The position numbers were made by a program, and so were the translations under genes. From Oscillospiraceae bacterium (lineage in GTDB: Bacteria > Bacillota_A > Clostridia > Oscillospirales > Oscillospiraceae): 33,789 bases of DNA. Within the stretch, counting starts at the first letter, position 1. Every line of letters starts with the position of its first letter. The stretch covers positions 1-33,789 of the forward strand of contig JAFTKA010000012.1 of assembly GCA_017456105.1 (NCBI GenBank). The letters run 5' to 3'. The notes under the pieces are model-generated. The model saw only the letters and a program-made list of their open reading frames with translations, was not told the DNA's origin and searched no databases. Of the stretch, positions 28,737 through 33,789 are shown piece after piece.

Positions 28737-29978
28737 ATGTCAGAATGGACGCCCAAAATCACAAAAAGGACGCTGTGGAGCGTTTTCGGACTTGTGGTAG
28801 GCGGAATTTTACTGTACTGGCTGCTCCATGACCGGGAGCAGGTTTCCGGAATCTGGTCGCTACTGAAGGGTATTTTCTCCCCGTTCGTTGTGGGTGCGGT
28901 GATCGCCTTTGTGCTGAATGTGCCCATGCGGGCCATTGAGAGCAAATTGGGCCGTATCAAAAAGGCCGGTCTGCGGCGGCTTGTGGCGGTGGTGCTGGCG
29001 ACGCTTTTGATCCTGCTGGTGATCGCCCTGGTATTTGTACTGCTGATCCCGCAGCTGGTGGACTCCGTAACCAATATGGTTCCGAAGCTGCAAAGCTTCT
29101 TCCTTAGTATAGAAGACAAAATCGATAACATTCTGCAGGATAATCCGGACCTGATGAACTGGGTCTACACCAATACGGACCTGGAAAGCTTCGACTGGAG
29201 CTCTCTGGTGGAAACGGCTTTAACCACGGTGGGCAACAGTGTTTCTTCCCTGCTGACCGGGGCTATCTCTGCTCTGGGAAGCATTTTCGGTGCTCTGGTG
29301 AATCTGGTGATCAGCGTGGTGTTTGCCTACTACTGCCTGTTCCAGAAAGAGACCCTGTCCCGACAGGGCAGGAAGCTTGCCTATGCGTTTTTGCCGGAGC
29401 GGGTGGCGGATCACACCGTGCGGATTCTGCGTCTTTCCAATTCCACGTTCTCTAATTTCCTGTCCGGCCAGTGCGTGGAGGTCTGTATTTTAGGCTGCCT
29501 GTTTGCCATAGCGATGGCAATTTTCAGAATGCCCTATATTCCCCTTGTCAGTGTACTGATCGCCATTACGGCCTTTATTCCCGTGGTGGGTGCCTGGGTG
29601 GGCTGTGTTTTCGGTGCGTTCTTCATTATGGTGGAGGACCCCATGCTGGCAGTCTGGTTTGTGGTGATGTTTATCATTATCCAGCAGATCGAGAACAATG
29701 TGATCTACCCCAGAGTGGTGGGTACGTCCATCGGCCTTTCCGGTATGTGGGTGCTGATGGCAGTTTCCATCGGCGGAGCGTTTATGGGCGTGGTCGGAAT
29801 GTTTTTGATGATTCCTATCATTTCCGTGCTGCACACCCTGACCCGCGAGATCGCCAATAAGCGGCTTGGCACAAAGCAAATCGACCCCCGGAAGCTGATG
29901 CATCAGCCGCCGGAGCTAAGGTCAAAGCTCAAGGAACGGCTGAAAAGAGCCAAGGCCGAAAAGAAGGGAAAGAAATAA
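28737..29978 (+). CDS. AI-2E family transporter
   Basis: 413 residues with about eight hydrophobic helices, of the AI-2E (TqsA/YtvI/PerM) superfamily. Family landmarks: LVVGGILLYWLL at the N terminus, a periplasmic-like central region (about 100-170), and the conserved block IIIQQIENNVIYPRVVGTSIGL at about 312-334, followed by LMIPIISVL. The long basic tail (about 380-413) is cytoplasmic. Family members export small molecules or exchange ions; the substrate is not known. AGGAGGC lies before the ATG at 28737. It is a single gene with its own promoter and terminator. Confidence 0.9.
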   Translation: MSEWTPKITKRTLWSVFGLVVGGILLYWLLHDREQVSGIWSLLKGIFSPFVVGAVIAFVLNVPMRAIESKLGRIKKAGLRRLVAVVLATLLILLVIALVFVLLIPQLVDSVTNMVPKLQSFFLSIEDKIDNILQDNPDLMNWVYTNTDLESFDWSSLVETALTTVGNSVSSLLTGAISALGSIFGALVNLVISVVFAYYCLFQKETLSRQGRKLAYAFLPERVADHTVRILRLSNSTFSNFLSGQCVEVCILGCLFAIAMAIFRMPYIPLVSVLIAITAFIPVVGAWVGCVFGAFFIMVEDPMLAVWFVVMFIIIQQIENNVIYPRVVGTSIGLSGMWVLMAVSIGGAFMGVVGMFLMIPIISVLHTLTREIANKRLGTKQIDPRKLMHQPPELRSKLKERLKRAKAEKKGKK

Positions 29979-30007
29979 AAAAAGGTGTCCGGGAGGACAC
30001 CTTTTTT
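29977..30007 (+). terminator. Terminator of the AI-2E-family gene
   Basis: A-run, GGTGTCC (29984-29990), GGGA, GGACACC (29995-30001), T6. It overlaps the stop codon of the upstream gene. Confidence 0.9.
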
Positions 30008-30432
30008 CTTTGTCAAGTACAATTTTTTACCACCTTTTGAGGGGGTTTGGCAAAATGATCACAGGGGAAAAAGTGGGGAAAAGCAGATTTTTGCGGTTCC
30101 GTAATTATGTCAACGAAAGTGAATGAAGAGGGCGAATTTTCACCGGAAAAGACCCCTGTGGACAAACCTGTGGAAATTGTGGAAAAGTATGAGTTTTCAA
30201 CAGCAATTTCCCATTTCGAGAAATAATTTCCCAAAAATTTCAAGTGCATAACGGCCTGAATAAACCCTCGAAAAAAACAAAAAAGTTAACATTATGTATC
30301 CGTTTAGAAAAGTCGGTTATGGGATAAAAAACCACGAAAAAAGTAAAATCTAAGGGAAATTATACGGAAAAAAGGGTATGCCGTCGGCTGGTGCAGGAAA
30401 ATTTTTGTTGATTTTACACAAAAGCCCGGTCG
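30008..30432. other. Long AT-rich intergenic region upstream of sigG
   Basis: It is 425 bp without a credible gene; a 78-codon minus-strand frame at 30013-30249 lacks a ribosome site. It contains a cluster of DnaA-box-like words at 30157-30186 and A-rich tracts at about 30271-30290 and 30330-30380. Confidence 0.6.
30157..30186. promoter_or_regulatory. Three DnaA-box-like sites in a row
   Basis: TGTGGACAA (30157-30165), TGTGGAAAT (30169-30177) and TGTGGAAAA (30178-30186) match the reverse of the DnaA box TTATCCACA at 8, 7 and 8 of 9 positions, all in one orientation. They might titrate DnaA or mark a control region; dnaA and dnaN are not here. Confidence 0.4.
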
Positions 30433-30460
30433 GTATGATTTTTCCCTGTTCGGAAATACT
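30433..30460 (+). promoter_or_regulatory. sigG: Sigma-F-type promoter of sigG
   Basis: GTATG (30433-30437), 14 nt, GGAAATACT (30452-30460), close to the Bacillus sigma-F pattern (GYWTA and GG-then-A-rich -10). The start site would be about 30 nt before the sigG ATG. In Bacillus sigG is transcribed by sigma-F in the forespore. Confidence 0.6.
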
Positions 30461-30490
30461 GAGTACATCAATACGATTCAGGAGGAGTCC

Positions 30491-31270
30491 ATGCAGGGGA
30501 AAGTAGAGTTAAGCGGCGTCAACACCGCCCGACTGCGTGTTTTGCGTCCGGAGGAGATGGAAAACCTGCTTTTGCAGGCAAAGGGCGGCGATGAAGAGGC
30601 CCGGCAAAAGCTGGTGGAAGGCAACCTGCGGCTGGTGCTTTCGGTGATCCAGCGGTTTGTGGGGCGGGGAGAGAGCCCTGACGATCTGTTTCAGGTGGGG
30701 TGTATCGGACTGATGAAAGCGATCCGGAATTTTGATCCTACCAAGCAGGTAAAATTCTCCACCTATGGCGTACCCATGATCGCCGGAGAGGTCCGTCGCT
30801 ATCTCAGAGACAATTCCGTGATCCGGGTCTCCCGCTCTATCCGGGACGTGGCCTACCGGGTGCTGCAATGCAAGGAGGCCCTGCTTTTGAAATTGGGAAG
30901 AGAACCTACTTTGGAAGAGGTGGCCAAAGATTTGGAACTGCCCCAGGAGGAGGTGGCACAGGCTCTGGACGCCGTCTGTGCTCCCGTAAGTCTGTACGAC
31001 CCGGTGTTTGCAGACGGCGGCGATCCCCTGACGGTGATGGATCAGGTGCGGGACACCCGGAATACCGAGGGCCAGTGGATGGAGCGGATCGCTCTGAAGG
31101 GTGCGTTTCAGGCGTTGGGTGAGCGGGAAAAGGAGATCCTTGCCCTGCGGTTTTACGACGGCAAGACCCAAATGGAGGTGGCCGGGGTGCTGGGGATCTC
31201 CCAGGCACAGGTATCCCGGCTGGAAAAAGGTGCGATCCAGTCCATGCGGAAGGCCTTCGTGGTATCCTGA
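30491..31270 (+). CDS. sigG: RNA polymerase sporulation sigma factor SigG
   Basis: 259 residues, a late forespore sigma factor. It begins KVELSGVNTARLRVL, the SigG N-terminal motif, then sigma region 2 (NLRLVLSVIQRFVGRGES, DDLFQVGCIGLMKAIRNFD, KFSTYGVPMIAGEVRRYLRD), region 3 and region 4 (ALGEREKEILALRFYDGKTQ, LGISQAQVSRLEKGAI). AGGAGGAG precedes the ATG. It is distinguished from SigF by the N terminus and the following ylmC/ymxH-family gene, the usual sigG neighbour in clostridia. The spoIIG genes (sigE), often just upstream, are absent. Confidence 0.93.
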   Translation: MQGKVELSGVNTARLRVLRPEEMENLLLQAKGGDEEARQKLVEGNLRLVLSVIQRFVGRGESPDDLFQVGCIGLMKAIRNFDPTKQVKFSTYGVPMIAGEVRRYLRDNSVIRVSRSIRDVAYRVLQCKEALLLKLGREPTLEEVAKDLELPQEEVAQALDAVCAPVSLYDPVFADGGDPLTVMDQVRDTRNTEGQWMERIALKGAFQALGEREKEILALRFYDGKTQMEVAGVLGISQAQVSRLEKGAIQSMRKAFVVS

Positions 31271-31271
31271 C

Positions 31272-31300
31272 GCATATTTGCCCGTAATTTCCCATAAGGT
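31272..31300 (+). promoter_or_regulatory. Possible sigma-E/G promoter before the ylmC/ymxH-family gene
   Basis: GCATATT (31272-31278), 14 nt, CATAAGGT (31293-31300). The -35 is a full match to the sigma-E type, the -10 only partial. Readthrough from sigG is the alternative. Confidence 0.4.
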
Positions 31301-31326
31301 ATAGAAATACATGTGGGGGTGGGGCA

Positions 31327-31608
31327 ATGACAACCAAATTCTCGGAACTGCAGAGCAAAGAGGTCATCTGCGTCAGCGACGGACGGCGATTGGGTTATGT
31401 CTGCGATGCCCAGATCGAGATCCCGGAGGGGCATATTCTGGCTATCGTAGTGCCGGGACCCTGCCGGTATTTCGGTTTGTGGGGCAGACGGGACGATTTT
31501 GTGATCCCCTGGCACTGTATCCGTCGGATCGGGCCGGACATTATTTTGGTGGACGTGAAGCCCGATGCCTGTCGGGTAGCCCGAAAGCGGCCGGTTTTTT
31601 GGATATAA
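31327..31608 (+). CDS. YlmC/YmxH family sporulation protein (PRC-barrel)
   Basis: 93 residues, a single PRC-barrel-like beta domain: FSELQSKEVICVSDGRRLGYV, AQIEIPEGHILAIVVPG, and DDFVIPWHCIRRIGPDIILV. The family is found only in spore-formers and is often next to sigG; its molecular role is not settled. GTGGGGGTGGGG forms the ribosome site. It begins 56 nt after the sigG stop. Confidence 0.9.
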   Translation: MTTKFSELQSKEVICVSDGRRLGYVCDAQIEIPEGHILAIVVPGPCRYFGLWGRRDDFVIPWHCIRRIGPDIILVDVKPDACRVARKRPVFWI

Positions 31609-31618
31609 AGGAGCATTT

Positions 31619-31641
31619 GGGGCGGATTTTGTATCCGCCCC
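31619..31641 (+). terminator. Terminator-like hairpin after the ylmC/ymxH-family gene
   Basis: GGGGCGGAT (31619-31627) and ATCCGCCCC (31633-31641) form a perfect 9-bp stem with a TTTGT loop. No clean T-run follows. Confidence 0.55.
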
Positions 31642-31683
31642 AACATTTCGCCTAAAAAACTTGAAAAAAATGCAAAAAAGTAC

Positions 31684-31712
31684 TTGCAAAATGGGATTCT
31701 TTCTACTATAAT
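31684..31712 (+). promoter_or_regulatory. rpsB: Strong sigma-A promoter of rpsB-tsf
   Basis: TTGCAA (31684-31689), exactly 17 nt, consensus TATAAT (31707-31712). Start site about 31719. Confidence 0.85.
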
Positions 31713-31718
31713 AATTCG

Positions 31719-31850
31719 GCACGGGAAAAATACGCCCGTAGTATCAAACCACACACCCGGTGATCGCACCCCCAAGTGTCTTCCGCTTTTCGGAAGGCGG
31801 GCAGTGCGAGATGAACGGGGTGGAGGACAAAAACAAAAGGAGAAAAAACC
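31719..31850 (+). promoter_or_regulatory. rpsB: Structured rpsB leader, possible S2 autoregulatory RNA
   Basis: The leader of about 130 nt folds into nested stems: CACCC (31754-31758) with GGGTG (31818-31822), TCGCAC (31764-31769) with GTGCGA (31804-31809), and the apical CTTCCG/CGGAAG (31780-31796). rpsB leaders in several bacteria bind S2 to repress their own translation. Whether this one does is inferred from position and structure only. Confidence 0.55.
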
Positions 31851-32591
31851 ATGTCTGTCGTATCTATGAAGCAACTGTTGGAGGCCGGCGTACACTTCGG
31901 TCATCAGACCCGCCGCTGGAACCCCAAAATGGCCACCTACATTTACACCGAGCGTAACGGTATCTACATCATTGACCTGCAGAAGACCGTTAAGAAGCTG
32001 GAAGAGGCCTACAATTTCGTCCGTGATATGGCTGCTAACGGCGGCAACCTGCTGTTCGTTGGTACCAAGAAGCAGGCTCAGGACGCTATCAAGGAAGAAG
32101 CTGCCCGTTGCGGCGGTTACTATGTCAACGCCCGTTGGCTGGGTGGTATGATGACAAACTTCCGCACCATGCGTACCCGTATCGACCGTCTGGCTCAGCT
32201 GCGTAAGATGGAAGAGGACGGCACCTTCGCAATGCTGCCCAAGAAGGAAGTCATTCAGCTGCAGGGTGAGATCGAAAAGCTGGAGAAGTACCTGGGCGGC
32301 GTTAAGGAAATGAAGAAGCTGCCTGCTGCTCTGTTCATCGTTGACCCCCGCAAGGAGCGTAACGCCATCGCTGAGGCTCAGAAGCTGGGCATTCCCGTTG
32401 TGGCTATCGTTGACACCAACTGCGATCCCGATGAGATCGATTACGTGATCCCCGGCAACGACGACGCAATCCGTGCTATCCGCCTGATTGCTGCTGCTAT
32501 GGCATCTGCTGTGATCGAGGGCCGTCAGGGCGAGGACGCTGAGGTTCAGGAAGCTCCCGAAGCTGCTGAGACCGAGGCTGCTGCTGAGTAA
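31851..32591 (+). CDS. rpsB: 30S ribosomal protein S2
   Basis: 246 residues. Complete S2: [66 protein letters not shown], and the C-terminal [20 protein letters not shown]. The last 20 residues are acidic and Ala-rich. AAAGGAGA lies about 9 nt upstream. It is cotranscribed with tsf; the 61-nt gap holds a 10-bp hairpin (32603-32626) without a T-run. Confidence 0.98.
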   Translation: MSVVSMKQLLEAGVHFGHQTRRWNPKMATYIYTERNGIYIIDLQKTVKKLEEAYNFVRDMAANGGNLLFVGTKKQAQDAIKEEAARCGGYYVNARWLGGMMTNFRTMRTRIDRLAQLRKMEEDGTFAMLPKKEVIQLQGEIEKLEKYLGGVKEMKKLPAALFIVDPRKERNAIAEAQKLGIPVVAIVDTNCDPDEIDYVIPGNDDAIRAIRLIAAAMASAVIEGRQGEDAEVQEAPEAAETEAAAE

Positions 32592-32602
32592 GAATTCACT
32601 AT

Positions 32603-32626
32603 ATGGCACCCGGAAACGGGTGCCAT
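32603..32626 (+). other. Hairpin in the rpsB-tsf gap
   Basis: ATGGCACCCG, GAAA tetraloop, CGGGTGCCAT: a perfect 10-bp stem. Lacking a T-run, it is more likely an mRNA stability or processing element, or a partial attenuator, than a full terminator. Confidence 0.6.
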
Positions 32627-32652
32627 CTACAAAATTTTAGGAGGAAACGACA

Positions 32653-33573
32653 ATGGCATTTACTGCTCAAGACGTTAAGAAACTGCGTGAAATGACAAAC
32701 GTTGGTATGATGGACTGCAAGGCTGCTCTGACCGCTACCGACGGTGATATGGACAAGGCTGTTGACTGGCTCCGTGAAAAGGGCCTGGCCAAGGCTGCCA
32801 AGAAGGCTGACCGGATCGCTGCTGAAGGCGTTGCCTACGCTACCGTTGTAAACGGTGTGGGTGTTGTGATCGAGGTCAACTCCGAGACCGACTTTGCCGC
32901 TAAGACCGATGCATTCCTGGATCTGGTCAAGAACCTGGCTGAGGTGGTTGCTACCGCTAACCCCGCTGATGTGGAGGCCCTGAAAGCCGCCAAGTACCCC
33001 AACTCCGAGCTGACCGTCACCGAGATCATGCAGGAGAAGGTTATGTCCATCGGCGAGAATATGCAGATCCGCCGTTTTGCCCGCTTTGCTGACAACACCT
33101 CCGTTGCCTATGTGCACGCCGGTGGTACCCACGGTGTTCTGGTAAACCTGGATGCGGATGTGGATGCTACCGAGATCGGTAAGAATGTGGCGATGCAGAT
33201 CGCTGCTATGAATCCCAAGTACTGGGATAAGGCGCAGGTTCCCCAGGAAGATGTTGACAAGGAGCTGGCTGTTCAGGTAGCTCTGATGGACAACGATCCC
33301 AAGATGGCAAGCAAGCCCGCTGCCGTTAAGGAAAAGATCGCTGCCGGTAAGATCAACGCCTTCTACAAGGAGACCTGCCTGCTGCAGCAGGACTTCGTCC
33401 GTTCCGACCTCTTCAAGGGCGACGTGGCCGGCTACATTGCCGACGCTGCCAAGAAGCTGGGCGGCTCCGTTAAGTTTGTGGACGCAATCCACTACGTAAA
33501 GGGCGAAGGCATTGAGAAGAAGGAAGAGAACTTCGCTGCTGAGGTCGCCGCACAGATCGCCGGCGCCAAGTAA
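32653..33573 (+). CDS. tsf: Translation elongation factor Ts
   Basis: 306 residues, the standard EF-Ts length, the nucleotide exchange factor for EF-Tu. The UBA-like N terminus (VKKLREMTNVGMMDCKAAL) and the core motif EVNSETDFAAK, which contacts EF-Tu, are present, followed by the dimerisation-domain region. AGGAGGAAA precedes the ATG at 32653. It follows rpsB in the universal order and is followed by a strong terminator; pyrH and frr lie beyond or elsewhere. Confidence 0.98.
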   Translation: MAFTAQDVKKLREMTNVGMMDCKAALTATDGDMDKAVDWLREKGLAKAAKKADRIAAEGVAYATVVNGVGVVIEVNSETDFAAKTDAFLDLVKNLAEVVATANPADVEALKAAKYPNSELTVTEIMQEKVMSIGENMQIRRFARFADNTSVAYVHAGGTHGVLVNLDADVDATEIGKNVAMQIAAMNPKYWDKAQVPQEDVDKELAVQVALMDNDPKMASKPAAVKEKIAAGKINAFYKETCLLQQDFVRSDLFKGDVAGYIADAAKKLGGSVKFVDAIHYVKGEGIEKKEENFAAEVAAQIAGAK

Positions 33574-33595
33574 TTTTCCCTTAATAAAACATCTT

Positions 33596-33627
33596 GCTCC
33601 CCAACCGTACCGGTTGGGGAGCTTTTT
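33596..33627 (+). terminator. Terminator of rpsB-tsf
   Basis: GCTCCCCAACCG (33596-33607), TAC, CGGTTGGGGAGC (33611-33622), then TTTTT: a perfect 12-bp stem. Confidence 0.92.
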
Positions 33628-33688
33628 ATTTTGCCAACCCTCCGTTACGCCGTAAATTTCCGGTTTATCGACGCGTTTGTACAACATC

Positions 33689-33765
33689 GTAGGGGCCGGC
33701 GTCCCCGACGGCCCGCCGTTATTCCTACAGATACGTAAGTTTTAATACCGACCGTCGGGGACGCC
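33689..33765. repeat. GTAGGG-family repeat with 14-bp inverted repeat
   Basis: It starts GTAGGGGCC and carries GGCGTCCCCGACGG (33698-33711) with its exact reverse complement at 33752-33765, separated by 40 nt. The window ends in CAACTCAAAATTGAAA, similar to the low-complexity gap at 21184. No gene in 33574-33789. Confidence 0.65.
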
Positions 33766-33789
33766 CGTCCCATCAACTCAAAATTGAAA

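Noticed and set aside
30013..30249. 78-codon minus-strand frame before sigG
   Set aside because: No ribosome site, composition follows the AT-rich intergenic DNA and the DnaA-box-like words; not a convincing protein.

Overview
The window looks like a chromosomal segment of a spore-forming, anaerobic Gram-positive bacterium of the class Clostridia, most likely the order Oscillospirales (a gut Oscillospiraceae or Ruminococcaceae type). This is inferred from gene content: spoIIP, spoIIID, sigG, a YlmC/YmxH-family gene and a SpoVB-type flippase, together with the Firmicutes orders recJ-rel-dtd-MBL-hemZ and rpmH-rnpA-yidD-yidC-jag. Base composition is moderate. Strong AGGAGG-type ribosome sites and TTG/GTG starts also fit. 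No species can be named from the sequence alone.

Layout. 1-408 is gene-free and made of palindromic cassettes. 409-5550 holds a membrane-bound LuxR-type regulator divergent from three exported, Ig-like or Cys-rich surface proteins. 5826-6668 is an AraC-type regulator. 6783-8323 (minus) holds spoIIP and tadA. 8447-11057 (plus) is a queH / THUMP methyltransferase / lipid kinase operon. 11247-14737 has a 42-residue Cys-rich protein (minus) and the rpmH-rnpA-yidD-yidC-jag cluster (plus), without dnaA beside it. 14845-25532 is a long minus-strand block: recJ, rel, dtd, an MBL hydrolase, hemZ, an amidohydrolase with a damaged active site, a SpoVB-like flippase, hup and rqcP. 25774-26729 holds a small membrane protein, a second run of palindromic cassettes and tRNA-Leu(GAG). 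26832-33573 contains rsmE, rlmH, a 38-residue protein, spoIIID, an AI-2E-family membrane protein, sigG, a ylmC/ymxH-family gene, rpsB and tsf.

Most genes are housekeeping: translation (rpsB, tsf, rpmH, tRNA-Leu), RNA processing and modification (rnpA, tadA, queH, rsmE, rlmH, RlmL-like), ribosome rescue (rqcP), membrane insertion (yidC, yidD, jag) and stringent response (rel). A sporulation layer is spread among them. Its promoters can be read directly: a sigma-E-like promoter before spoIIID, a sigma-F-like promoter before sigG and a weaker sigma-E/G-like one before the ylmC/ymxH-family gene.

The most unusual content is non-coding. Two loci 26 kb apart (about 1-330 and 26315-26670) carry the same two classes of palindromic cassette. 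Each cassette is bounded by sequence matching a tRNA T-arm/acceptor 3' end. The boundary base differs between the loci (GGATTC/GAATCC versus GGACTC/GAGTCC), and it differs on both sides together. Inside class A the hairpin stems differ in sequence but pair perfectly in both copies, while a 25-nt loop is 22/25 identical. This is what a structured RNA or ssDNA element tied to tRNA 3' ends would look like; I do not recognise it as a described family. A second family of short palindromes starting GTAGGG lies in five intergenic gaps, and a 280-bp element with 25-nt terminal inverted repeats separates rpmH from rnpA.
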